Assembly: GCA_016713765.1 (NCBI GenBank)
Contig: JADJON010000001.1
Coordinates: 1,984,001 to 2,048,000, forward strand
Length of the DNA stretch: 64,000 nt
Source: Bacteroidota bacterium
Lineage (GTDB): Bacteria > Bacteroidota > Bacteroidia > AKYH767-A > 2013-40CM-41-45
Direction of reading: 5' to 3'
A model generated the notes under the pieces. It had not been told where the DNA came from. It worked only from the letters and a program-made list of their open reading frames with translations, and made no database searches. Each line of letters starts with the position of its first letter. Within the stretch, counting starts at the first letter, position 1. The translations under genes were made by a program, and so were the position numbers. Shown in pieces: positions 27,444 through 35,484 of the stretch.

Positions 27444-29423
27444 ATGAAAAGACCTTCCCGACAGCGGTACAGACGACTATTCCTGATTGCCCTGGCAATC
27501 CCAGTCATCTGCCTCCTGGTCTTCTTCTCCGCGCGCTCCTGGTTGCTGGAGAAGGCCCTCCAAAAGGTGCAAAGGAAACTGGATGAACGAACCGGGCTGA
27601 AACTCGACTGGCGTTCAGATGGTTTTACGGGCTGGAGAACCGTGTGGATCACGGGTGTGTCCCTGGCGCCTCCGGCCGGAGATACTTTATTGACGATCGA
27701 TTCGGTGTCGGTCGTGCCATCCATTTGGGGAGCCTTGACCGGCACACCGGGTATTTCCGCTATCCACGTCTTAAAATGTACCCTGCAGTTGGTGGAACAA
27801 GACGGGCGTTCGAACTATTCCGCTCTTTTGAAGTCAGGGAAAGACAGTACGGTCACCACGCAACCTTCAGCACGAGGAACATCCGACTATGCCACTTTGT
27901 TGCACCGCCTGATCGATCAGGCTTTTGCTTTAGCACCGCAACAAGCCCGGCTCGACACGATTCGTTTCATTTGGAAACGCGACACGGCTTTTGCATCCCT
28001 GCTGGTGCCGGAGTTCCGGTCGGACCGGGATAACCTGGCGGGCATGCTCGTGGATGTCAGGACCAACGACCGATGGACTCTTCGGGGAAGTTTCTCGCAG
28101 AGAAAAGAAGTGTTTGACCTGACGATCGCTCCGGCACAGCAGCAAAAGCGGCTGCCTCTGTCGATCCTCGGCTGGAACCTGACCGCAGGATTTGATACGC
28201 TCCACCTGGCCTTGTATGAATCCGATTTCAGTAAACGGACCCTGAAGTTAAAGGGGCATGTTTCGACGGAAGGCTTTTTCCTCCATCACGCCAGGATCTC
28301 TGACGATACGATCCGGGTTGAACACGCCCGCTTCGACGGACTGGCATCGGTGAAGGGCTCTACATTCGAATTGGATTCTTCTTCCTCGGCTGAATTGAAT
28401 CGGATCGTCGTTCGCCTAACTGCCGCTTTTGAAAAATCGCAGAACTGGAAAGCGAGCCTGCGTTTGAAAACGCTTCCGCTCGAAGGCAGTGACTTCTTCC
28501 GTTCCCTTCCGGAAGGCATCTTCGAGACCGTGCGGGATATCAAGGCGGACGGGACACTCTCGTTTCATCTGGATATCGGCGTGGACCGTGCCGTTCCGGA
28601 TTCGGTCAGGTTCGATTGCGGGTTGGACCGCGACAGGTTCCGTATCCGCTCCTATGGTTCCAGTGGCTTGGGTCGTATGAATGGGGAATTCATACACGCG
28701 GTATATGAATACGACCGCTTCGTCCGTTCCTTTCCGGTTGGCCCGTCCAATCCTGCCTTCACTCCGCTGGATCAGATATCGCCCTACTTCCGGAACGCTG
28801 TACTGACCTCGGAAGACGGGAGTTTCTTCTATCATTCTGGATTCAACGAAGATGCTTTTCGTAAATCGATAGCCACGAACCTGAAGCAAGGTCGTTTCGC
28901 CCGCGGCGGCAGCACCATTTCCATGCAATTGATCAAGAACGTCTTCCTCACACGTAAGAAGACCGTCGCGCGTAAGGCGGAGGAAGCGCTCATCGTCTGG
29001 CTGATCGAGCGAAATCGGATTACTTCGAAAGACCGTATGTTCGAGGTCTACCTCAATATCATTGAACTTGGTCCGAATGTATATGGAATCGGGGAGGCGG
29101 CTCCTTTTTATTTTTCAAAACGCCCAGCAGACCTGTCCCTTAATGAAAGCATCTTTCTCGCAGGACTTCTGCCGCGCCCGAAGGCTTTCCGTTATTCTTT
29201 TGACTCCACCGGGGTTTTGAAACCCTACCTGGCAGGCTATTACCGCATCGTTTCGAATTACATGCTCAGGAAAAACCTGATCACCCAACAGGAATTCGAT
29301 GCCCTCGTCCCCAATGTAATCCTCACCGGACCCGCCCGCGATGCGGTCGTCCCCATCGACACACTCCAGATCGAAGAGCAAGAGGAGCTGCCGTTTGAAA
29401 ATGGTGAAGTCGGAAATGAATAA
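27444..29423 (+). CDS. AsmA-like / GT51 peptidoglycan glycosyltransferase fusion
   Basis: A 659-aa inner-membrane protein. One N-terminal helix (about 10-30) leads into a long beta-rich region (about 35-420) resembling AsmA-type proteins ('GLKLDWRSDGFTGWRTVWITGV'), then a GT51 domain (about 430-590) as in class A penicillin-binding proteins. The catalytic Glu motif is 'TSEDGSFFYH'; 'GGSTISMQLIKNVFL' and 'MFEVYLNIIELGPNVYGI' are also intact. No transpeptidase domain follows. GT51 enzymes polymerise lipid II. I use the ATG at 27444, not the TTG 15 bp upstream. It is followed at once by a heptamer-repeat array. Confidence 0.88.
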   Translation: MKRPSRQRYRRLFLIALAIPVICLLVFFSARSWLLEKALQKVQRKLDERTGLKLDWRSDGFTGWRTVWITGVSLAPPAGDTLLTIDSVSVVPSIWGALTGTPGISAIHVLKCTLQLVEQDGRSNYSALLKSGKDSTVTTQPSARGTSDYATLLHRLIDQAFALAPQQARLDTIRFIWKRDTAFASLLVPEFRSDRDNLAGMLVDVRTNDRWTLRGSFSQRKEVFDLTIAPAQQQKRLPLSILGWNLTAGFDTLHLALYESDFSKRTLKLKGHVSTEGFFLHHARISDDTIRVEHARFDGLASVKGSTFELDSSSSAELNRIVVRLTAAFEKSQNWKASLRLKTLPLEGSDFFRSLPEGIFETVRDIKADGTLSFHLDIGVDRAVPDSVRFDCGLDRDRFRIRSYGSSGLGRMNGEFIHAVYEYDRFVRSFPVGPSNPAFTPLDQISPYFRNAVLTSEDGSFFYHSGFNEDAFRKSIATNLKQGRFARGGSTISMQLIKNVFLTRKKTVARKAEEALIVWLIERNRITSKDRMFEVYLNIIELGPNVYGIGEAAPFYFSKRPADLSLNESIFLAGLLPRPKAFRYSFDSTGVLKPYLAGYYRIVSNYMLRKNLITQQEFDALVPNVILTGPARDAVVPIDTLQIEEQEELPFENGEVGNE

Positions 29424-29431
29424 TGGAAGAC

Positions 29432-29610
29432 GGGAAACGGAAACTGAAAACTGGTAACTAGAAACTAGTAACTAGTAACTAGTAACTAGTAACTAGAAAC
29501 TAGAAACTGGTAACTGGAAATTAAAAACCAGAGATCGAGTACTAACCAATTACTAATTACTAATTACTAATTACTAGTTACTAGTTACTAATTACTAATT
29601 ACCAGTCACC
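29432..29610. repeat. Heptamer array A, opposed arms
   Basis: Strict 7-bp periodicity. The left arm (29432-29529) has 14 units, including four AGTAACT, three AGAAACT and two GGTAACT. An 18-bp centre (29530-29547) is followed by a right arm (29548-29610) of nine units: five AATTACT, two AGTTACT, AATTACC and AGTCACC. AGTAACT and AGTTACT are reverse complements, so the arms could form a long imperfect hairpin. The array fills the gap between the convergent GT51 and methyltransferase genes (8 bp and 13 bp from their stops). Confidence 0.97.
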
Positions 29611-29623
29611 TGTCTCAACTTTC

Positions 29624-30382
29624 TCACTTCACCCTTTTCACCTCCACCACCCAGTCCCACGGATAGGGGGCGCGCAGGGAAGCGGGAGGTTCCGCGAATT
29701 CCGTTGACCAGGGGTATTCCAACTTGTCGAGGGATTCAATGCGGGTAGCGCCCCGGTCGAAGAGCGCGAAAAGCTCGGTGAGTTGATAGTGTTTGGTCGG
29801 GTTACCATCAATGGAAATAATGCCGTGTTGAACGGCTTTCAGATCGAGTCCGTTCAGGAGCTTCCGGTCTTCCTTCGGGATCCGGTATGCAGGTTTACCT
29901 TCCGCCTCGTACAACTTCATCAGGGTCCATTTGGATAGCCCTGCGGACTCGACCGATGGTACCACGATCACCGCGGTTCCGTTTTTCTTGAGGCCTTTCG
30001 TTACGTTTTCGAGAATCCGGTAGTTGCGTTCGGGTTGATCACCGATGGCGACGTTGGCACAGAACGCGAAATCAGCAGGAGGGAGGCCGGTGTTTTTTAC
30101 GGCAAGGTCGGCTTGTTGATACGTGACATTCAAAGCCGGGTAAAGACAAGCGATGGCCAGCAACTCGGTGGAAATATCCACTGCCAGTACGTGGCGGAAG
30201 TTAGGAGCCAGCAAGGGAAGCGCCCTGCCAATGCCGCAGCCGAAGTCGATGGCGTCCTTTCTTTTGCCGGCATGCTTTTCGACCAGTTTTTTCAACCGGC
30301 CAAATTTGTCGCTTGCAAAGACACTGAATATCTCATCGGCGTAACTGCCGCCGATCTTATCCCAGAATTTTTTTTCGCTCAT
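29624..30382 (-). CDS. Class I SAM-dependent methyltransferase
   Basis: A 252-aa protein with a class I methyltransferase fold. Motif I is 'AIDFGCGIGRALPLLAP' (about residues 45-61), followed by an acidic strand end 'VLAVDIS' and 'PADFAFCANVAIG' as motif IV. The substrate is not recognisable. I use the ATG at 30382; an extension to 30412 adds ten residues unlike family starts. It is probably transcribed alone or by readthrough from the iron-transporter gene 154 bp upstream. Confidence 0.85.
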   Translation of the reverse strand: MSEKKFWDKIGGSYADEIFSVFASDKFGRLKKLVEKHAGKRKDAIDFGCGIGRALPLLAPNFRHVLAVDISTELLAIACLYPALNVTYQQADLAVKNTGLPPADFAFCANVAIGDQPERNYRILENVTKGLKKNGTAVIVVPSVESAGLSKWTLMKLYEAEGKPAYRIPKEDRKLLNGLDLKAVQHGIISIDGNPTKHYQLTELFALFDRGATRIESLDKLEYPWSTEFAEPPASLRAPYPWDWVVEVKRVK

Positions 30383-30535
30383 ACGTCCAGTACTTGGGCT
30401 CAATGTATCCAAAAGATCAGGATTCCCGACCGCTCGGCCGCAGTGTTTATCTCGATGACTGAACTATTCTGTGTTCGGTTAACGGATCTGCAGTTGGGAG
30501 CGAACGATTTCGAATCAATAGCGGTTCCTGAAAAT

Positions 30536-31630
30536 TCAATTGACGGAAACACCGATCAGATGTCCGATGCCGTAGGTCACTGCGGCTGCAGCCAGTCCGA
30601 AGATCACCTGCCGCATTCCGGAAAACCATACGGAACGGCCGGTGAAAAGTGTGATGGCTGCACCGATGAGGAAAAGTCCGGCCGCACTGAAGGCGACGCT
30701 CAGCAGGACCGAACGCGTACCGGTGAAAAAGAAAAAGGGTAACACCGGAATGATGGCGCCGATGGCAAAGAGCAGGAAGGAACTGAGAGCAGCTTCCATC
30801 GCCGAACCTTTCAGTTCCTCCGCGTTGATCCCCAATTCTTCCTTGACCAGCACCTCGTGCGCGTGCGCCGTATCCTGCATCGTTTTTTCCGCCATGGCGC
30901 GGGCCTGTTCGTCCGGGATTCCTTTGGCCATGTAGATCAATGCCAGTTCTTTCTTTTCGCCTTCCGGGTTAGCCTGGATCTCTTCCATTTCCAACGCCAT
31001 CTGTTGTTCGTAGAGTTCCTGCGAGCTCTTCACGGAGATCCATTCGCCCAATGACATCGACAACGCGCCTGCCAATAGTCCGGCAAGTCCGGTAACCAGG
31101 ACTGTATGCTCGTTCGCGCTGGCACCGGCTATGCCCATGACCAGGCTGAAGTTGGAAACAAGACCATCGTTGCCACCGAGTACGGCTGCCCGTATCGCGT
31201 TTCCTCCGACCGTCCGGTGACGCTTCTCAAACCGTGTAAGTTGCGTGCCGCTGACCCGTTCCTCTTTTTCAAGGATGGAGCGCAGGATGCGTACGTGATT
31301 GGCTTCGTTGCCGGTGACCGGTTCATTCAATTGTTGCTTGGTACGAACGATCGCGTTCGAGATGCTTTTTTCCGTGTCCATCAAGGCGCCCAGTACCGTG
31401 TCGTAACCGAAGATCCGACCGATGCGGTCCAGTACTTTGGCTCGCCACGAAGGGCGGGGCAGTGCGGTCGCGGGCATACCCGCTTTCTGCGCGAAAGCGG
31501 CGGCGTGTCCCTGTTCGATCTCACTCATCTGGCGGAAGATGCGTGAAATGACGGGGTCTTTCTCGTGATCAGCCAGACGTCCGTACAGGAACGCGGCATC
31601 GATCTCGGTCTGAATGGAAGATTCGGCCAT
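30536..31630 (-). CDS. Ferritin-like / VIT family iron transporter (MbfA-like)
   Basis: A 364-aa fusion of an N-terminal ferritin-like (erythrin-vacuolar) domain, about residues 1-130, and a CCC1/VIT1 membrane domain, about 140-364. The N-terminal part has Glu/His-rich helices ('EIDAAFLYGRLADHEKD', 'MSEIEQGHAAAF', 'NEANHVRILRS'). The C-terminal part has 'AAVLGGNDGLVSNFSLVMG', 'LAGALSMSLGEWISVKSSQE' and three further helices. Proteins of this design (MbfA of rhizobia) export iron and protect against peroxide. A TAACTTCG element (31667-31674, minus strand) lies about 36 bp upstream. No Fur box was sought with confidence. Confidence 0.9.
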   Translation of the reverse strand: MAESSIQTEIDAAFLYGRLADHEKDPVISRIFRQMSEIEQGHAAAFAQKAGMPATALPRPSWRAKVLDRIGRIFGYDTVLGALMDTEKSISNAIVRTKQQLNEPVTGNEANHVRILRSILEKEERVSGTQLTRFEKRHRTVGGNAIRAAVLGGNDGLVSNFSLVMGIAGASANEHTVLVTGLAGLLAGALSMSLGEWISVKSSQELYEQQMALEMEEIQANPEGEKKELALIYMAKGIPDEQARAMAEKTMQDTAHAHEVLVKEELGINAEELKGSAMEAALSSFLLFAIGAIIPVLPFFFFTGTRSVLLSVAFSAAGLFLIGAAITLFTGRSVWFSGMRQVIFGLAAAAVTYGIGHLIGVSVN

Positions 31631-31666
31631 AGGAATAGTTCGTGCTCAGGCAACCGGGCCCGGAAA

Positions 31667-31674
31667 CGAAGTTA
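31667..31674 (-). promoter_or_regulatory. Possible -7 element TAACTTCG for the iron transporter gene
   Basis: One base off TAnnTTTG on the minus strand, 36 bp before the ATG at 31630. A good distance, but the -33 region is not distinctive. Confidence 0.4.
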
Positions 31675-31692
31675 AGCAATCAGCCGGTATGC

Positions 31693-32169
31693 TTAGGCTA
31701 GGGAGTTCAACTGCTCGATCTTTCCTTGCAGTACCCGGAACGTCTCGTTGTCCGAATAGCAATTGCGCAGTTGAATGAGGTATTCCTGTGCCTGTTTCAG
31801 GAAAAAACTACGGACACGGTTGAACTCGTCAGTATTGGTTTCTCCGCTGTCGATGGCCATCTGTCGCAAGTCATCACCGATCTCGCACAGGAAGATCCGG
31901 CAACTCAGGTCCAGCAGGGTGTAAAAGAAAAGCACTTCTTCCAAGTCATACGAGATGACTTCGCCGATCTCATATTGCCAGGTATGTACCTCGAAGTCCT
32001 CCAGCCGTGTATCCTCGAACATCTCCAGTCGCATCGCTTCGCGGATGAGGTCGTAATTCGGATGCAGGAGAATGAACTTGCCTGCGGCGATCGTGATGTT
32101 CACGAGCTGCTTGAATTCCCGGGTTACGGGAATATTCAAACGGTTGCCGTACAGGACGAAGGGTTGCAT
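31693..32169 (-). CDS. Hypothetical protein, 158 aa
   Basis: I do not recognise this soluble, acidic, mostly helical protein. It begins 'MQPFVLYGNRLNIPVTREFK' and contains 'HPNYDLIREAMRLEMFEDTRLEDFEVHTWQ' split over two helices, then a Tyr/Leu-rich stretch 'DLEEVLFFYTLLDLSCRIFL' and a C-terminal coiled-coil-like end. No signal peptide or membrane helix. I use the ATG at 32169; nine more in-frame codons exist upstream. It ends about 60 bp before the iron-transporter start and diverges from miaE. Even composition and codon use like its neighbours suggest a real gene. Confidence 0.7.
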   Translation of the reverse strand: MQPFVLYGNRLNIPVTREFKQLVNITIAAGKFILLHPNYDLIREAMRLEMFEDTRLEDFEVHTWQYEIGEVISYDLEEVLFFYTLLDLSCRIFLCEIGDDLRQMAIDSGETNTDEFNRVRSFFLKQAQEYLIQLRNCYSDNETFRVLQGKIEQLNSLA

Positions 32170-32294
32170 GATGCTCTTATTACAAAAATACGGCACAATT
32201 GGTTACTATCATCCTTTTCGGAAGACCTCCTTCTGCGAGTATTTTCTTACAGCAGTTGCTTACTTTTACCCCCTGATTTTTCACCCGAATTCGC

Positions 32295-32876
32295 ATGCTT
32301 GGACTGAAACTTCCGACGGATCCGCGCTGGGTCAATATCGTGGAAACCAATATCAGTGAAATTCTTACTGACCACGCGTATTGTGAGCAGAAAGCGGCTA
32401 CCAATGCCATCAATATGGTCATCCAGTTTCCGGAATATCCCGACCTGGTGGATGCCATGCTGGCGCTTGCCCAAGAAGAGCTGCAGCATTTCCGGCAGGT
32501 CCACGACAGGATCCAGGCGCGTGGTTTTTCGCTTGGGCGGGAGCGGAAAGACGATTATGTGTGGGAGCTCAACCAGTTTATACGGAAAGGACGGGAGCGT
32601 CACATCGTTTTGGTCGACCGTCTACTCTTCGCCGCAATGGTCGAAGCCAGAAGCTGTGAGCGATTCCGGATCCTGTCGGAGCATATTTCTGACCCGGATC
32701 TGCGAGCGTTTTATCGGGATCTCATGATCTCCGAAGCCAACCACTATACCTTGTTCATCGGATTCGCCCGGCAGTATGGGCAAGGGGAAGATGTGGATAA
32801 GCGCTGGCAGGATTTTCTGGACTACGAAGCGCAATTGATCGCCAAATACGGGAAGAAGGAAACCATGCACGGCTGA
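32295..32876 (+). CDS. miaE: tRNA-(ms2io6A)-hydroxylase MiaE
   Basis: A 193-aa non-haem di-iron monooxygenase that hydroxylates the isopentenyl group of ms2i6A at tRNA position 37. The ferritin-like four-helix core shows the metal ligands: Glu in 'HAYCEQKAA', 'EELQHF' (ExxH), Glu in 'VEARSCERF' and 'EANHYTLF' (ExxH). The length matches the family. A TACTTTTA sequence near 32262 may be its -7 element. It converges with the thioesterase gene with a 13-bp gap. Confidence 0.93.
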   Translation: MLGLKLPTDPRWVNIVETNISEILTDHAYCEQKAATNAINMVIQFPEYPDLVDAMLALAQEELQHFRQVHDRIQARGFSLGRERKDDYVWELNQFIRKGRERHIVLVDRLLFAAMVEARSCERFRILSEHISDPDLRAFYRDLMISEANHYTLFIGFARQYGQGEDVDKRWQDFLDYEAQLIAKYGKKETMHG

Positions 32877-32889
32877 TCAGCGTGTCGAA

Positions 32890-33324
32890 TCACTGCTGCA
32901 GTACGTTCGCTCCTTCGTACTTGATAATGGCCTCCCGCCACGAAGCCGATACTTCAATGGATCGATGTGCCCGGTAGTCGAACGCTACCATGACCGTACA
33001 GGCATCCGCTTTCAGGATTTCTTTCCCGTCTTTGAATACGACTAATTGATACTCGAGATCGAAACTTTTCTTGCCCAGCCTTGAACAGCGTGTGTACACG
33101 AAGAGCTCTTCCTTGAACAGGATCGGCTGGATGTAATCCACTTCAGCCCGCGCCAGGATGATGCCTTCCTTGGACCAGTCGTAACCCCATTCTACCACCT
33201 CGTCGAAGTACTTGACACGAGCCATCTCAATATAGGTCAGGAATCGAGCATTGTTCACATGTCCGAAAGCATCCACATCCGCGAACCGGATCTCGATGGG
33301 GGTTTTGTGTTTGAAAATTGACAT
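32890..33324 (-). CDS. Acyl-CoA thioesterase, 4HBT (YbgC/FadM) family
   Basis: A 144-aa hot-dog-fold thioesterase. The active-site block 'RFADVDAFGHVNNARFLTYIEMARVKYF' (split here; about residues 13-40) has the catalytic Asp and the family 'HVNN' motif. Such enzymes hydrolyse acyl-CoA thioesters; the chain length is unknown. The start ATG is clear. Its upstream region up to the dehydratase stop holds heptamer array C. Confidence 0.9.
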   Translation of the reverse strand: MSIFKHKTPIEIRFADVDAFGHVNNARFLTYIEMARVKYFDEVVEWGYDWSKEGIILARAEVDYIQPILFKEELFVYTRCSRLGKKSFDLEYQLVVFKDGKEILKADACTVMVAFDYRAHRSIEVSASWREAIIKYEGANVLQQ

Positions 33325-33374
33325 AGGGGGACGGGTTTACTTCCTTCGATTAAGCTCCTGCGGGCAGGTGGCCA

Positions 33375-33472
33375 GGTTTCGAGTTTCGAGTTTCCGGTTA
33401 ATCGTTGTAAATCACCAATCACCAATCACCAATCACCAATCACCAATCACCAATCACGAATCTCCAATCTCC
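33375..33472. repeat. Heptamer array C, single direction
   Basis: Fourteen consecutive 7-mers: GGTTTCG, AGTTTCG, AGTTTCC, GGTTAAT, CGTTGTA, six AATCACC, AATCACG and two AATCTCC. The last base touches the stop codon (33473) of the polysaccharide dehydratase gene, read on the minus strand. There is no opposed arm. The units belong to the same family as the right arm of array B. Confidence 0.97.
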
Positions 33473-35368
33473 CTACCCATCAAACTTTCCCGTAACCACA
33501 TCCAGTTTTTCAAACTCCGAATTGGCGGAGACATATTCCGGCACCATTTGTTTCATCTTTCGGACAATGGCATCGTTGCGTTGGGTGGAGAAGAGCGATA
33601 CGAGTTCTTCAATATCGGATTGAATGACCTTGAAATCGTAAGGTCTCACTTTTGCAACCAGGATCTTCTCGTGGTGAGTCGGAAGCGAAGTTTCTTTGTC
33701 GGCGAGTAGTTCTTCCTGCAATTTTTCTCCCGGACGAAGTCCCGTGATCTCGATCCGGATGTCCTTGTCCAGCGTCAATCCTGCCAGTCGGATCATTTTT
33801 TTAGCAAGGTCATAGATGCGGACACTCGTTCCCATGTCGAACAGGTAGATCTCTCCGCCTTTCCCCATGGACGCCGCTTCCAGAACCAGCTGGCAGGCTT
33901 CCGGAATCGTCATGAAGTAGCGCGTGATGTCCGGATGGGTAACCGTTACCGGTCCGCCGGATTCGATCTGTTTACGGAAGCGTGGAATTACAGAGCCGTT
34001 CGAATCGAGTACGTTTCCGAAGCGGGTCGTGATGAATCGGGTCGCAGAGACCGTACCCAACGACTGACAATAGATCTCCGCGATGCGTTTGGTCGCACCC
34101 ATGATGTTCGTCGGGTTGACCGCTTTATCGGTTGAGATCAGGACGAATTTTTCTACACCGAACTCGTGAGCAAGGTCAGCCGTGACGCGTGTGCCGTGTA
34201 CGTTGGTCAGGATGGCTTCCGAAGGGTTGTGCTCCATGACCGGTACGTGCTTGTACGCTGCCGCATGGAACACCACCTGCGGATGAAAGGCTTCGAAGAC
34301 GCGACGCATCCGGTCGATTTGTCGGACATCGGCGATCACGGTTTCAAACTGCCGGAACTTGTAGCGTTCCTGCAATTCCAGTTCCAGATCGTATAAGGCG
34401 GACTCTGCCTGGTCGAGTACGATTACCTTTTTCGGATTGAACGGTAACAATTGTCGAACGACTTCGCTGCCGATCGATCCTGCGCCCCCGGTCACCAGAA
34501 TGACACGACCTTCGAGTTGACGACGGATCTCCTCGGTATCGAGTCGAATGGGTGGGCGCTCGAGCAGGTCCTCGATCCGGATGTTCCGGATCTGGTTGAA
34601 GCTGAGCTGGCCGTTGATCCAGGTCGTGACCGGCGGAACATTGAGTACGTTGACACCGAAGGCGAGGCACTTTTCCACGAGCGCCTGCTTGGCGGGAGCC
34701 GGTACGTTCTGGATGCTCAGGATCAGGTGGTCGATGACGTTCGCGTGGAGCAATTCTTCCAACTCGGTATCGGCGCGGTAGATCCGAATGCCTTCCAGCG
34801 TCTTGCCCGCCTTAGCCGGATTATCATCCACAAAGGCGATGACCTTGTATCGGCTACCTGCGTCGCGGTCGAGGGTGCGCTTGGTGATCACGCCCGATTC
34901 ACCGGCGCCGTAGATGATGACTTTCTTTCGTTCGCCGGAAGGATTGCGTACTTCCATGTAAACGGTCTTCACCAGTATCCTGAATGCGGTCATCGAGAAA
35001 ACGGTTGCGAAGTACTCGATGATGACGATGGAATAGGGGACGAGGTAAAAGCCGATGCTGTGATACGACAGGATGTTCGCCACCGCCAGTGCGACGGAAC
35101 CGGCCGTAATGGTGTAGAAGATCCTTTGCGCGTCCTTGTTGCTCGTATACCGGATGATGCCCTGGTAGACGCGCGATATCAGAAAGCTGATGATCCGAAC
35201 GCCCAGCACGGTCGGCACGGCATATTTCCATAGGGCGATCTCGTTCTCGGGAACGCGAAAGTTGAAGCGCACCTGATACGCCAGCATCAGGGATAAAAAA
35301 CAGATCGAGGTATCGATCAGGAAAATGATCCAGCGCGGGGTATTGCGGGTGGAAAGGCGAAACCTCAT
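33473..35368 (-). CDS. UDP-sugar 4,6-dehydratase, long membrane form (FlaA1/WbpM/CapD family)
   Basis: A 631-aa membrane enzyme of polysaccharide synthesis. Four N-terminal helices (about 10-125) are followed by a CoA-binding-like Rossmann domain ('VIIYGAGESGVITKRTL') and an extended SDR domain with 'VILVTGGAGSIGSEVVRQL'. The active site has 'STDKAVNPTNIMGATKRIAE', where Met replaces the Tyr of YxxxK, as in this dehydratase group. The usual substrate is UDP-GlcNAc, giving a 4-keto-6-deoxy sugar; that is inferred. It diverges from a glycosyltransferase gene across a region with two perfect -7 elements. Confidence 0.92.
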   Translation of the reverse strand: MRFRLSTRNTPRWIIFLIDTSICFLSLMLAYQVRFNFRVPENEIALWKYAVPTVLGVRIISFLISRVYQGIIRYTSNKDAQRIFYTITAGSVALAVANILSYHSIGFYLVPYSIVIIEYFATVFSMTAFRILVKTVYMEVRNPSGERKKVIIYGAGESGVITKRTLDRDAGSRYKVIAFVDDNPAKAGKTLEGIRIYRADTELEELLHANVIDHLILSIQNVPAPAKQALVEKCLAFGVNVLNVPPVTTWINGQLSFNQIRNIRIEDLLERPPIRLDTEEIRRQLEGRVILVTGGAGSIGSEVVRQLLPFNPKKVIVLDQAESALYDLELELQERYKFRQFETVIADVRQIDRMRRVFEAFHPQVVFHAAAYKHVPVMEHNPSEAILTNVHGTRVTADLAHEFGVEKFVLISTDKAVNPTNIMGATKRIAEIYCQSLGTVSATRFITTRFGNVLDSNGSVIPRFRKQIESGGPVTVTHPDITRYFMTIPEACQLVLEAASMGKGGEIYLFDMGTSVRIYDLAKKMIRLAGLTLDKDIRIEITGLRPGEKLQEELLADKETSLPTHHEKILVAKVRPYDFKVIQSDIEELVSLFSTQRNDAIVRKMKQMVPEYVSANSEFEKLDVVTGKFDG

Positions 35369-35420
35369 GGCTGGATGTGGACTAGCTGCCGACTAACCGA
35401 CGATTTACCAAATTAACCCT

Positions 35421-35428
35421 CAAATATA
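35421..35428 (-). promoter_or_regulatory. Promoter -7 element TATATTTG for the dehydratase gene
   Basis: A perfect minus-strand TAnnTTTG element 52 bp before the ATG at 35368, in the divergent intergenic region shared with the glycosyltransferase gene. Confidence 0.6.
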
Positions 35429-35461
35429 CTCTAATTTCTGCGTTTTATCTGTTCCTCCGGC

Positions 35462-35469
35462 TATCTTTG
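35462..35469 (+). promoter_or_regulatory. Promoter -7 element TATCTTTG for the glycosyltransferase gene
   Basis: A perfect plus-strand TAnnTTTG element 15 bp before the GTG at 35485. It overlaps the alternative TTG start at 35467 and so excludes it. Confidence 0.65.
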
Positions 35470-35484
35470 TCGTTTGCATCCTGC

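Noticed and set aside
29432..29610. CRISPR array
   Set aside because: Period is 7 bp with no unique spacers; no cas gene is present.
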